Origin: Alphaproteobacteria bacterium
GTDB lineage: Bacteria > Pseudomonadota > Alphaproteobacteria > UBA8366 > Aestuariispiraceae
Reading direction: 5' to 3'
NCBI GenBank assembly: GCA_024743195.1
Contig: JANSXE010000013.1
Span: 1-64,000, forward strand
Length of the DNA stretch: 64,000 nucleotides
Part shown: positions 16,948 to 24,983 of the stretch, one piece after another
Position numbering within the stretch: the first letter of the stretch is position 1
How the letters are laid out: the number at the start of each line of letters is the position of its first letter
Translations under genes and position numbers: made by a program
The notes under the pieces: generated by a model
What the model was told of the DNA's origin: nothing
What the model saw: the letters and a program-made list of their open reading frames with translations, nothing else
Database searches by the model: none

Positions 16948-18207
16948 TCAGCCGCCGGCGCCGTAGAGCGTCTCCAGCAGAGCCGGCGTCGGATAGCCGT
17001 CGGGCGGCAGGCCGCTGGCCCGCTGATAGGCCTTCACCGCCGCGCGGGTCATCGGCCCGACCATGCCGTCCGGCGCGCCCGTATCGAATCCCAGCGCGTT
17101 CAGGCGGCGCTGCATCTCCAGCACTTCGGCGCGGCTCATCGCCCGATCGTTCGCCGGCCGCTCGGCCGCGATCGGCGGCAGCCCGACCAGCCGATCCGCC
17201 AGATGGCCGACCGCGATCGCGTAGTTGGTGGAGCGGTTCCAGGTCAGGATGTTGTGAAAATTCTCATAAACCAGGAAGGCCGGCCCTTGATGGCCGGCGG
17301 GCAGGATCACGGATCCCTCCATGCCCGCGACGATCGGCAGGTCCGCGCCGTTCGCCCGCCGCACGCCGAGCGCCTGCCAGTCAGTCAGGGTCTTGCGGGT
17401 CGCGAGCGACGCAAGCTCCAGATCGAAACCCGCCGGAAGACGCACCTCCCGCCCCCAGGTTCGCTCCCCCTGCCAGCCGATCTGGCTCAGATAATTCGCC
17501 GCCGACCCGAAGACGTCCGGCAGACTGCCCCAGATGTCCTTGCGCGAGTCGCCGTCGGCGTCGATCGCATAGGCGGCGAAGGTCGAGGGCATGAACTGCA
17601 ACTGCCCCATGGCGCCGGCCCACGACCCGGTCATCCGCGTCTTCGAGATATGCCCGCCCTCCAGAATCTGCAGGGCGTTCAGCAATTCCGAGCGGAAGAA
17701 ATCGGCCCGACGCCGGTCGTGCGCGAGCGTGGTCACCGCGTCGATCACGCGAAAGCCGCCGGTGTAGTCGCCGAAGTTCGTCTCCAGCCCCCAGAAGGCC
17801 ACGAGGAAGCGCGGTTGAACGCCGTAGCGCCGCTCCACCTGGGCCAGCAGCGCCGCATGCTCTTGCAGAAGCGCGCGCCCGCGCTCGATCCGGGTCTCTG
17901 TGACCGCACGGTCCATATACTGCCAGAACGTCCGGGTGAATTCCGGCTGACTGCGGTCGTACTCCAGCACCTTCGGAACAGGCGCGACGCCCTCGAAAGC
18001 GGCGGCCAGCGTCTCTTCGGACACCCCGCGGCGCATCGCCTCCTGCTTCAACTCTGCGAGCCAGCTTTCGAAAGGCGGCGGGTCGGCGACCTCGGAGGCC
18101 ACGGCCGTCGAAGAGACGCTCCCGTTCGGAACAAGGGCGAGGCACACGGCCATGAGCGCCGCTGAGAGCAAGCGGCGGGCGGCTCGGGCGTCGGACGTTG
18201 TGCGCAT
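16948..18207 (-). CDS. Lytic murein transglycosylase, MltB family, with peptidoglycan-binding domain
   Basis: A periplasmic muramidase-type enzyme of 419 residues that cuts the glycan backbone. The ATG at 18207 opens a signal peptide (residues ~1-38); upstream in-frame sequence lacks similarity and is excluded. The SLT_2/MltB domain carries catalytic Glu142 in FWGLETNFGDYTGG, then GAMGQLQFMPSTF and DADGDSRKDIW. Residues ~355-419 are a PG_binding_1 domain (LQRRLNALGFDTG-like repeat with PDGMVGPMTRAAVKAYQ). No lipobox is seen, so it resembles soluble MltB variants. It is the first gene of the wall cluster that runs to dif. Confidence 0.93.
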   Translation of the reverse strand: MRTTSDARAARRLLSAALMAVCLALVPNGSVSSTAVASEVADPPPFESWLAELKQEAMRRGVSEETLAAAFEGVAPVPKVLEYDRSQPEFTRTFWQYMDRAVTETRIERGRALLQEHAALLAQVERRYGVQPRFLVAFWGLETNFGDYTGGFRVIDAVTTLAHDRRRADFFRSELLNALQILEGGHISKTRMTGSWAGAMGQLQFMPSTFAAYAIDADGDSRKDIWGSLPDVFGSAANYLSQIGWQGERTWGREVRLPAGFDLELASLATRKTLTDWQALGVRRANGADLPIVAGMEGSVILPAGHQGPAFLVYENFHNILTWNRSTNYAIAVGHLADRLVGLPPIAAERPANDRAMSRAEVLEMQRRLNALGFDTGAPDGMVGPMTRAAVKAYQRASGLPPDGYPTPALLETLYGAGG

Positions 18208-18509
18208 GGTCTGCTCAAGCTCCTGAACGACGGTGAACGAGCGATACGCGCCGCCTCGGCGCGGCAGAGCCGACGCATCTTTGCCTACCGCGCCATGGCT
18301 CGCCGCGCAATGGCTCCGGAAAAGGGCGAGAAGGCAATGGGTTGCGCGCCCGCCTTGAGGCGCCTGCGGATCGCGCGGCGGCGTCGCGATTCGCACTGGC
18401 CTGCGGCGTCTTTCTCTCGACTGCCGCCCGACCTGCGGCTACAAGGCGGAAAGTTCGCGCCAGCAAGGGTTGCGGGCGCGTCGTCCCGCGGACTCTCGCG
18501 AGGAGAAGC
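18208..18509. other. Divergent intergenic region, no clear elements
   Basis: These 302 bases separate the transglycosylase (minus) from the EAL-like gene (plus), so promoters for both must lie here. I see no good -35/-10 pair, no RNA gene and no repeat. Open frames across it are Arg-rich and lack any similarity. The one clear signal is the AGGAGAAG ribosome site just before the ATG at 18510. Confidence 0.5.
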
Positions 18510-20195
18510 ATGGCCGAGACGTCGAGGCCGGCCGCCCCGTCGAACGCGGAGGCGAGCGGGCGCTTCCAGCTGTATATCGATGAAGGCGGCGGCGTCGCCA
18601 TCGCCAAGGGCGCCACCGCGGCCTGGCTGGGCGCGCCGCCGGAGGCGGTCTTGGGCGCCAACCTCGCCCATTTCCTGGCGGAGGAATCCCAGTTCGCGCT
18701 CAGCGACGTGCTGTGCAGCGCGGCGCTGGAGGAACCCTTGCAGGAGACCGTGCTTTGGGTTCGCAATCGGCGCAGCGGCCTGGTCTCAGGGTTCTCGGTG
18801 CGCGGCGCGCCGCAGAATTTCAACGACTATTACCGGCTCGTCTTCGATGTGCAGCCGGCCATGCAGTACGCCCCGCAGTCCAAGGATACGGTGCGGGGCT
18901 TCGTCGGCGCTGTCGCCCGCGCAATGGCCGCCCCGGCGGAGGAGAGCGACGATCCCGCCGCCCTCCCCGCCGCGGCGCCCTCGCGATCCGCAGGGGGCAA
19001 TGCGGACGCGGGTCGAAGGCCGACGCCGCTGCAGCCGCCGGAGGATTTGGGATTGACCTTCGTCGATGTCGGCGACGTGGACGGTCTGCAGGACGCCCAT
19101 GGCGTCCATCCCGACGCCGTGAAGGGGTTCACCGAGACGGTGGAAGAGCGGCTGCGGCGGGACTCCGTCGATGACGCCGTCGGGCGGGTCCGGCCGGGAC
19201 GATTCGGCGTGGTGCATCGCCGCTCGCTCGACCTCGGCGCCGTGCGCGCGGATCTGGAAAGCTACGCCCGAGAGGTCGATCCCGAGGGCAAGGCGCTCGC
19301 CGTCGCGGCCTCTACCGTCTCCCTGGATCGGCGCGACCTGGAGGCCGCCGCCCTTGAGGACGCGGTCGAGCACGCCGTCGGGAGCTTCGCCGAGGACGGG
19401 CTGGACGCCGTCATATTCGACACGATCACCGACAGTCACGCCGCCTATCTCGACCGGAAACACAGCCGTACGGCGATGATCGAGGAAGCGCTGGGGGCGC
19501 AGACATTCTCCTGCGTCTATCGCCCGATCGTCGATCCGCGCTCCCTGGAGGCCGCGCATCTGTTGGCGGAATTCTGGCTGGACTTGACGGACGACGGCCT
19601 CGGCGGATCCGAGATCCTGCATCTTACGGCCGACCGGCCGGATCTGCGCCGAGCGGTGGATCAGGCGATCTGCCGGCGCCTGTTGACCGATCCTGAATTG
19701 GACGGCGCGACCGTGGCCGTGGATGTGGCGATCCGCTCCATGCTGGACCAGGATCTCGTCCGCATGCTGATGGATTTCTCCCGCCGCATGGGCCGGCGCC
19801 GGCTCGTTTTGCGGCTCTCCGGCCTTCAGGAGATTCCGGTTGAGCGGGTGAGCGCGCTCGAAACCCTGCGCCGCGCCGGGTTCGCCGTCGCGCTCTACGG
19901 ATCCGAGATCGGCGCCGTGACTGAGGAGCGCCTCAAGCGCCTGCCGATCGACTACATTCTGCTCGATCCGAGCTTTGTGGTGGATATCGAAGCGTTGCGG
20001 CGCTCGGCGCCCTCGCTTAACGCGATGACCCAGCGGTGCCTCAAGCACAAGGTGGGCATCGTGTTCGAGGGCGTGATGGAGGAGGCGGCCGTGCGCGTTC
20101 TGAGCCGCATCGCCGGCGGTCTGATCGCCGGCCCCTATTTCGGCGAACCGGCGCCGAGCGTCGCCCATTTGGGGCTGCCGGTCCGCCGCGCCTGA
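18510..20195 (+). CDS. Degenerate EAL-domain protein, probably catalytically dead
   Basis: A soluble protein of 562 residues; the ATG at 18510 follows AGGAGAAGC. Residues ~15-130 look PAS-like. An Ala/Pro-rich linker (about 140-170) leads to a central alpha/beta segment (~170-310) resembling a worn GGDEF fold. Residues ~325-555 follow the EAL phosphodiesterase fold. The diagnostic residues are lost: the EALxR strand reads LEAAHLLAEFW, the DDxxx region reads YILLDPSFV instead of a KID-type motif, and the late EGVE strand reads FEGVMEEAAVRVL without the usual Gln. It is therefore likely a c-di-GMP binder or protein-interaction module. The next gene starts 53 bases downstream. Confidence 0.75.
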   Translation: MAETSRPAAPSNAEASGRFQLYIDEGGGVAIAKGATAAWLGAPPEAVLGANLAHFLAEESQFALSDVLCSAALEEPLQETVLWVRNRRSGLVSGFSVRGAPQNFNDYYRLVFDVQPAMQYAPQSKDTVRGFVGAVARAMAAPAEESDDPAALPAAAPSRSAGGNADAGRRPTPLQPPEDLGLTFVDVGDVDGLQDAHGVHPDAVKGFTETVEERLRRDSVDDAVGRVRPGRFGVVHRRSLDLGAVRADLESYAREVDPEGKALAVAASTVSLDRRDLEAAALEDAVEHAVGSFAEDGLDAVIFDTITDSHAAYLDRKHSRTAMIEEALGAQTFSCVYRPIVDPRSLEAAHLLAEFWLDLTDDGLGGSEILHLTADRPDLRRAVDQAICRRLLTDPELDGATVAVDVAIRSMLDQDLVRMLMDFSRRMGRRRLVLRLSGLQEIPVERVSALETLRRAGFAVALYGSEIGAVTEERLKRLPIDYILLDPSFVVDIEALRRSAPSLNAMTQRCLKHKVGIVFEGVMEEAAVRVLSRIAGGLIAGPYFGEPAPSVAHLGLPVRRA

Positions 20196-20248
20196 CGCCG
20201 CCCGGCGCAAGAGCCTGGCGCGCCCGGCGCAAGAGAAGGAGCAGTCCC

Positions 20249-20623
20249 GTGGATCTGACCCGGATCGATCCGCCGCGCCGGTTTCGCGTCGGCCGCGACG
20301 GCGCCATTGAGCTCAGCGAGTGCGCGCGCATCGCGCTTCAGCCCGACGAGCAGGTGACCTTCACCACGCCGGCCGGCGGCGAATACGACGTGGCCCGCAA
20401 GGACTGGGGCTTCTACGCGACGCCCTCGCTCAACGGCCGATTGCCGGCGCATGGGCTGCGGCCCGCCTTGTGCGCCAACGCCGCCGGCCAGCTTTACCTT
20501 TTGCTGGTGGAAACGGGGTGCGAGGAGGCCTTCCACGCCTATCTCGACGGCGAGGCCATGCGCGTGCTGCTCTGGCTCGACGGCCCGGAGGCGGAGGCGA
20601 TGGTCGCGTCCGAAGCGCCCTGA
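20249..20623 (+). CDS. Conserved hypothetical protein, 124 residues
   Basis: A GTG start preceded by GAAGGAG gives a 124-residue soluble protein. It has no signal peptide or membrane helix. The sequence reads as a compact beta-rich domain: a leading IDPPRRFRVG segment, a central EYDVARKDWGFYATPSLNGRL motif and a C-terminal helix-strand (FHAYLDGEAMRVLLWLD). I have the impression of a conserved alphaproteobacterial family of unknown role, but no function can be assigned. It follows the EAL-like gene by 53 bases on the same strand and converges with the M29-like gene 16 bases away. Confidence 0.68.
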   Translation: MDLTRIDPPRRFRVGRDGAIELSECARIALQPDEQVTFTTPAGGEYDVARKDWGFYATPSLNGRLPAHGLRPALCANAAGQLYLLLVETGCEEAFHAYLDGEAMRVLLWLDGPEAEAMVASEAP

Positions 20624-20639
20624 GGTTGCGCCGCCGCCG

Positions 20640-21590
20640 TCACGCGGCCAGACCGGCGACCGTCGCGCGGGGCGAGACGAAATCGATATGCGCGCCCGTC
20701 TCGCCCGCGCCCAGCCCCAGATGCACGCCGCCCGCCGGTTCGTTCAGTTGCGAGTTGACCGACCAGTCGACCGTCGCCGCGGGGTCCAGACTTCCGATGG
20801 CGAACTCCGTAATGCGTCCGCGATAGACAGGATCGGTCAGCGGCAGGACCCGGTCGAGAAGATCCTCGCCGCGCGCGTTCCTGATCGAGACGACGGCCGA
20901 ATCGCGCACCGAAAGCGTCAGCGGGAACCGACCGGCCGCGTACTCCCCCTGCAGCAGGCCCCAGGCCTTGTGCGCGATCGGACCCGCCTCGAAATGCGCA
21001 TGCAGATGATGCGCGATGGACACCCCCTCGCAGAGCAGGTCGCCATCGACCGTGAAACCGTCATAGGCGTCGTTCGGCACCATGGCGATCTCCAGGAACT
21101 GGATGATGCTGATGCACTCCCCGCGCGCGATCGCGGGCGCCAACTTGGGGGCGAAGACGTCCAGGGTCTCCCCCAACGCCACCCGCAGCTCCCGCCCCTG
21201 ACAGCCGATGGCGACGGGCTCCTTCTGATGCTGGATGAATTCGAGGCTCTGGCGGCTCTTCTCGCACGCCGCCGCGAAATCCAGGGATCTAAGGCGCTCG
21301 AAGAAGTAATCGACCGCCCGGTCCTCCGAGGCGAAGCCGAGCAGGGGGACCAGCAGAACGGCAGACTCCCGCAAGGCGGCGTTGAGCGCGGGCATGGGAT
21401 GCCTTGCCGGCGCCGCCGGCGCCAGAACGGCGCTCACGGGCGGCGTCACGGCCCCGGCCGCCAGGTCCGCGATCGACGCGACCGAAAAGCCGCCGCCCCG
21501 AAATCTCTCCAGGACCGCCGGCGAGTCGCTGATCACCGTCGGTGGGGCCTCCGCCGGGAAGAGCCCCCGCACCCCGGCGAAGTCCGTCAC
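20640..21590 (-). CDS. Hypothetical protein with M29-peptidase / NicX-like C-terminal pattern
   Basis: A 316-residue soluble protein. The GTG start overlaps the stop of the 79-residue gene by four bases (GTGA), so the pair is translationally coupled. The C-terminal third resembles M29-fold metalloenzymes (aminopeptidase T, and the 2,5-dihydroxypyridine dioxygenase NicX). Glu262 lies in RITEFAIGS, His290 in GGVHLGLG, and His301 and Asp303 in GAHIDFVSP. The gap between the two histidine motifs is only 11 residues, far shorter than in M29 peptidases. The N-terminal half does not match anything I recognise. It could be a small metalloenzyme or a non-catalytic peptide-binding relative. The family assignment is tentative. 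Confidence 0.6.
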   Translation of the reverse strand: MTDFAGVRGLFPAEAPPTVISDSPAVLERFRGGGFSVASIADLAAGAVTPPVSAVLAPAAPARHPMPALNAALRESAVLLVPLLGFASEDRAVDYFFERLRSLDFAAACEKSRQSLEFIQHQKEPVAIGCQGRELRVALGETLDVFAPKLAPAIARGECISIIQFLEIAMVPNDAYDGFTVDGDLLCEGVSIAHHLHAHFEAGPIAHKAWGLLQGEYAAGRFPLTLSVRDSAVVSIRNARGEDLLDRVLPLTDPVYRGRITEFAIGSLDPAATVDWSVNSQLNEPAGGVHLGLGAGETGAHIDFVSPRATVAGLAA

Positions 21591-21826
21591 GCCTCGCCCG
21601 GCTCCACGTCGCGGGCCTCGGCGTCCTTGACGATCTCCTTCGCTGCCGCCGCGAAGGTCTCCTCGAACGCCTGGACGCTGTTCGGCGCCGGGGTGGGATA
21701 GGAAATCGTGTAGGTGATGCGACGCGTTGTTTCCACCGGGCCGGCCTCGTGTCGTCCGGTGCTGATCGTCACCTCGGAGACATCCTGGTCGCCCGCATTC
21801 ACGAAATTCAAGACCCGCTCGGCCAT
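21587..21826 (-). CDS. Small hypothetical protein, 79 residues, coupled to M29-like gene
   Basis: A short acidic protein beginning MAERVLNFVNAGDQDV. The first 45 residues look like two or three beta strands (VLNFVNAG, VSEVTIST, RRITYTISYP). A Pro-rich turn (PTPAPN) leads into an amphipathic, Glu/Ala-rich helix (residues ~50-75). It has no cysteines, signal peptide or membrane segment. It ends in a four-base overlap with the next gene, so the two products are made together and may bind each other. I do not recognise the family. A RiPP-type precursor is conceivable beside a peptidase-like partner but is not supported by a core motif. Confidence 0.62.
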   Translation of the reverse strand: MAERVLNFVNAGDQDVSEVTISTGRHEAGPVETTRRITYTISYPTPAPNSVQAFEETFAAAAKEIVKDAEARDVEPGEA

Positions 21827-21935
21827 CGCTCTCGCCCTCTGCTTGGCTGGTCCAGATCAACCGCCTGATCGATCTCGCCCCAAGTTAAGCGCAGGCGCCG
21901 CCGAGAATCTACCTGTTTGAGTAAATGATCTTTGA

Positions 21936-21947
21936 AAAAACGTTTTT
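21936..21947. repeat. AT-rich perfect palindrome AAAAACGTTTTT
   Basis: A 12-base perfect palindrome within an AT-rich island (about 21918-21953), unusual for this genome. It lies between the ACT gene stop and the start of the 79-residue gene, about 110 bases upstream of the latter on its strand. It may be an operator or curved promoter DNA. It is not a normal terminator, because the stem is almost all A-T. Confidence 0.45.
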
Positions 21948-21969
21948 AAATTGCACCCTGCACCGCACT

Positions 21970-22383
21970 CTAACCCTTCTGCGCGGCAGGATCGGCCAAG
22001 GCCTCCAGGGCTGTCAGCGCCGCGTCCAGCCGGGCGGCCGGAACGAAGACGTGATCGTGATGGAAGGCGGCGACCATGTTCGTGCTGATGTCGGCGTCGG
22101 TCAGCGCGGCGGCCACCGCAGCCTGAAGTCCGACCGCCTCCAGGCTCGAATGAACGCCCAGGGTGATGCGGCGGTAGGGTCCCTCGCCCTCGACGCCGGC
22201 GGCGCGCGCGCGCTCCTGATCCAGGATCAGGGTGGTTCCCTCGGCCTCGCGGAACAGCATCAGGGCGTCCGCGACCAGCGCGGCGCAGGGCGTTTCGGTC
22301 ACCAGGCAGAACAGATAGGCCGCCGGGTCGAGTTGCGGATCCAGCCGCGCCAGCATGGCGTTCAGATCCGTCAATCCGCTCAC
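21970..22383 (-). CDS. ACT domain protein
   Basis: A 137-residue cytosolic protein starting at GTG, overlapping the preceding stop by four bases (GTGA). Residues ~20-130 read as two ACT-like beta-alpha-beta units: AAYLFCLVTETP... near the start and VHSSLEAVGLQAAVAAALTDADISTNMVAAFHHDHVFVP in the second half, typical of stand-alone ACT_7-type proteins. Such domains bind amino acids or other small ligands and control a partner enzyme. Coupling to the F420-hydrogenase-beta-like gene suggests that partner, but the ligand is unknown. Confidence 0.8.
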   Translation of the reverse strand: MSGLTDLNAMLARLDPQLDPAAYLFCLVTETPCAALVADALMLFREAEGTTLILDQERARAAGVEGEGPYRRITLGVHSSLEAVGLQAAVAAALTDADISTNMVAAFHHDHVFVPAARLDAALTALEALADPAAQKG

Positions 22384-23690
22384 GGCCCTGACCCCGATCC
22401 CGATCCCGATCCGGGGCGTTCGTCCTCCGTCCCACGCCGCTCGCCCGGTTCGGGCTCCAGACCGTAGGGCGCGACCAAACGCCAGACATGGTCCGGAACC
22501 ATGTTCTTCATGCGCGCGGGCGCCTGTCGGCGCAGATGCAGCACGGTCTCGGACGCCTTCATCTCCAGCCGCGCGCGCGCGAACTCCAAGCCGCGCGGTC
22601 CGATCCTCGGCATCAGCCAACCGACCAGCGGCCGCAGCCAGTCGGGCATGCTGCGCAGCGGCAGCCCGCCGGCCGCGCGCTCGGTATTCTTGATGAAGCC
22701 GGCGACGGAGCCCTTGCGCTTGCCGCCCGTCCCCGGCGCCTCCAGGGCGACCTCCTCGCCCAGCAGATCGACGAGCTCCTCGCCCCGCTCGTTGCGGACC
22801 AGCAGCCACTGCCGCCCCTCCCCGCCCATATAGCCGACGGTCACGTCCGCCAGCACGTTGGTGTAGTCGACGCAGGTGCGGCAGGTCAGCGGAAAGAAGT
22901 CGCCCGGAAGCTTCGAGATCGGGAGCTGCAGGAACGGAATCTCCCGCGCCGACCCGTCCTCGAACCTCAATTCGACCTGATAGTCGGCGCGGAACTCCAG
23001 ATAGGTGATCGTCTCCGGCCGCTCCGACAGCAGCGCCAGGAACTCGTGGAAGCGCTCGGTCGTCGTATTGTCCGAGCACGGCGTGCCGATGACGTAGAGC
23101 CGCTCGAAGCCCAACTCCGCCTCCAGCGCCCGCAGCGCATAGACCTGACAAGGGATCCCGACGATCGCGAGCCGCCGGTAGCCTCTCTCCCGCGCCGGCT
23201 CGAGCAGGGCCAGCAGCGGCGCGTAGCCCATCTTCATGCCGCGGCAGTCGGCGATGCGGGCGGGGTCCGTGACGATCACCGGAACGGGCCGCCAGCGATC
23301 CTGCGGATCGGGCGCCATGGTGAGGACCGCGTCGACGATCCCGGTCTCCAACAGCCGCTCCGCCAGTCGGCTGGCGATCCCGGTCCATTGGGCGCCCGGC
23401 CGCGGCGTCTTCAGCCCGGCGCGCAGCATGCGCCGGAACGGGCCGAAATGCACCTCGTCCGGCCGGTCGGGATCGCGCGCGCGTCCGTGCACCGCCGCTT
23501 CCAGGGCCGGATAGTCGGGGGCGATGAACTGACACGCGGCCCCGCAGCGCTTGGCGTCGGCCGTGCGCGAGATCCCGCAGTCGGTGCACAGGCCGCGTGG
23601 CGCCGCCGCCGCCAAGGGCGGCGCCCACAGGCCCGTCTCGGCCTCGCCCTGCGGATCGATCGCGCTGGCTGCGTCCTCCGGCGTCGTCAC
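22380..23690 (-). CDS. Coenzyme F420 hydrogenase beta subunit-family Fe-S flavoprotein
   Basis: A 436-residue protein; the GTG at 23690 follows GGGAGGCGGAGGC. Family features are clear: an N-terminal cysteine cluster (CTDCG, then CGAAC), the FrhB_FdhB N domain, GIPCQVYALRALE, IGTPCSDNTTT, and a second cysteine pair with CRTCVDYTNVLADVTVGYMGG, giving FAD plus Fe-S centres. Relatives include F420-dependent dehydrogenases, plant 7-hydroxymethyl chlorophyll a reductase and the BciB 8-vinyl reductase. No F420 or chlorophyll genes are visible here, so the electron partner and substrate are open; ferredoxin is plausible. The last ten residues are a Gly-Ser repeat coded by tandem DNA repeats. It heads a two-gene unit with the ACT gene. 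Confidence 0.83.
   Translation of the reverse strand: MTTPEDAASAIDPQGEAETGLWAPPLAAAAPRGLCTDCGISRTADAKRCGAACQFIAPDYPALEAAVHGRARDPDRPDEVHFGPFRRMLRAGLKTPRPGAQWTGIASRLAERLLETGIVDAVLTMAPDPQDRWRPVPVIVTDPARIADCRGMKMGYAPLLALLEPARERGYRRLAIVGIPCQVYALRALEAELGFERLYVIGTPCSDNTTTERFHEFLALLSERPETITYLEFRADYQVELRFEDGSAREIPFLQLPISKLPGDFFPLTCRTCVDYTNVLADVTVGYMGGEGRQWLLVRNERGEELVDLLGEEVALEAPGTGGKRKGSVAGFIKNTERAAGGLPLRSMPDWLRPLVGWLMPRIGPRGLEFARARLEMKASETVLHLRRQAPARMKNMVPDHVWRLVAPYGLEPEPGERRGTEDERPGSGSGSGSGP
22393..22410 (+). repeat. Hexanucleotide tandem repeat (CCCGAT)x3
   Basis: Three perfect CCCGAT copies followed by a partial one code, on the minus strand, for the Gly-Ser tail of the F420-type protein. They lie 9 bases before the overlapping start of the ACT gene. 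A copy-number change would add or remove Gly-Ser pairs without shifting the frame. Confidence 0.7.
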
Positions 23691-23801
23691 GCCTCCGCCT
23701 CCCCGGTCGACGGCGCACGGCCCGTTCCGTCCGCCGCCTCTATGCAACCGCGAACCGGGGGCAACTGTCAAAGGAAGTTGACGGTTGCGGCGGGCGCGCC
23801 C

Positions 23802-24983
23802 TCAGGCGGGTAGAACCGGGATCTCGCGCGGGGCGCGGCGGGTCAGCCAGCGGGCGCCGCCCTCGTCGACGACGATGTTTTCCTCATGCACCATGACCTT
23901 GCCCGGGCCCAGCGTCAGGCTCGGCTCCAGCGTCAGGACCGCCCCGGGCGCAAGCTCGGTCTCGTCCCAGGGGCTGTGCGAGACGAGCTCGGTCAATTGC
24001 ATGCCGAGCCCATGGCCGAAGCGGCCGACCTCTCCGCCTTCCGCCCCGAAGCCCGTATCCGCGATCACCGCCTGCATCGCCCGGAACAGATCGGCGCAGG
24101 TCGCGCCGGGCCGTGCCGCCTCGAACCCCGCCTCGGTCGCCTCCCACAGCACGCGATGGGCGTCCGCGACGACCTGGGACGCCGGCCCGACCGCAAAATT
24201 GCGGTCGAAGTCGCAGAAATAGCCGTCAAAAACGGCGCCGACGTCCAGCATCAGCACGTCGCCGGCGGCGAGCGCGCGCTCGCCGGGCGGCGAAATGATG
24301 TCGCCGTATCCCCCTTCGCCGGCGCCGCCGACCAGATAGGCGACGTCGTCCACGCCCGCGGCCAAGCAGGCGATCTTGAATCGGCGGAAGACCGTCGTCT
24401 CGCTAAGCCCGGCGCGTAGCCAGCCCGGCGCCTCCTCGAACACGCCCGAGACGCGGTCGCAGACATGGGCGATCTTCTCGATCTCCCGCGACGACTTGAT
24501 GAAGCGCAGGCGGTGCAGCAGCGCGGTCGCGTCCGCGACGGCGACGCCGGGGAGCAGCGCTTGCAGGCGGCGAAAGTCGCCGAGCGGCATCCGCAGATGG
24601 GTTTCGCGCCCTTCGGCAAGCCCCAGCCGGCCGCCGGCGCCAAGGGCCTCGCGCAGCGCGTCGGCGAGCAGGCTCACCCCGTCGTCTTCCGGATCCGGCG
24701 CCGACCAGGTTCGGATGTCCTCGACCCAGGTCCGCGCCATGGCGGCGGCGCCGATCGTCGGGATCACCGCAATCGGCTTGCCCGACGCCGGCAGCACGAC
24801 GAACCAGGGCCGCGTCGGGCTTTCCCAGAAGCGGGTCAGAAAGCCCGTGAGATAGCGGATCTCGACCTCGGTCGTCAGCAGCAGCGCGTCCAGGCCGGCG
24901 GCGGCCATCGCCCGCTGCGCGGCCGCCGTGCGGGCCGCGAATTCCTCGTCCGGAAAGCCGCGCTGCGGCTCCGGCCGCGTCAC
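23802..24983 (-). CDS. M24 family metallopeptidase (Xaa-Pro peptidase/creatinase type)
   Basis: A 393-residue cytosolic enzyme starting at GTG, overlapping the dpaL-type stop by four bases (GTGA). An N-terminal creatinase-type domain (~1-150) precedes the pita-bread catalytic domain. All five metal ligands are visible: the two aspartates in LDVGAVFDGYFCDFDRN, the histidine in GHGLGMQLTE, and glutamates in LTLEPSL and VMVHEENIVV. It should therefore be an active dinuclear-metal hydrolase. Members of this branch cleave Xaa-Pro peptides or amide and cyclic amidine substrates such as ectoine; it does not look like canonical DoeA. Coupling to diaminopropionate ammonia-lyase suggests it releases that enzyme's amino acid from a conjugate. 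Confidence 0.85.
   Translation of the reverse strand: MTRPEPQRGFPDEEFAARTAAAQRAMAAAGLDALLLTTEVEIRYLTGFLTRFWESPTRPWFVVLPASGKPIAVIPTIGAAAMARTWVEDIRTWSAPDPEDDGVSLLADALREALGAGGRLGLAEGRETHLRMPLGDFRRLQALLPGVAVADATALLHRLRFIKSSREIEKIAHVCDRVSGVFEEAPGWLRAGLSETTVFRRFKIACLAAGVDDVAYLVGGAGEGGYGDIISPPGERALAAGDVLMLDVGAVFDGYFCDFDRNFAVGPASQVVADAHRVLWEATEAGFEAARPGATCADLFRAMQAVIADTGFGAEGGEVGRFGHGLGMQLTELVSHSPWDETELAPGAVLTLEPSLTLGPGKVMVHEENIVVDEGGARWLTRRAPREIPVLPA

Noticed and set aside
20671-21701. Plus-strand frame antisense to the M29-like gene, considered as an alternative gene
   Set aside because: The minus-strand reading has coherent strands and helices, a GTGA overlap with its neighbour and a family-like C-terminus; the plus-strand reading is charged low-complexity.
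21587-21826. 79-residue protein considered as a type II antitoxin
   Set aside because: No DNA-binding motif is seen, and the partner is 316 residues with no toxin-family features.
21936-21947. Palindrome AAAAACGTTTTT considered as an intrinsic terminator of the ACT gene
   Set aside because: The stem is almost entirely A-T and would be unstable; no GC-rich hairpin precedes the T-run.
22393-22410. CCCGAT repeats considered as a CRISPR or REP element
   Set aside because: Only three tandem copies without spacers, inside a coding region.
23802-24983. M24 peptidase considered as ectoine hydrolase DoeA
   Set aside because: The N-terminal domain lacks the DoeA-typical segments I know, and no doeB, eutBC or ectoine transporter genes are adjacent.
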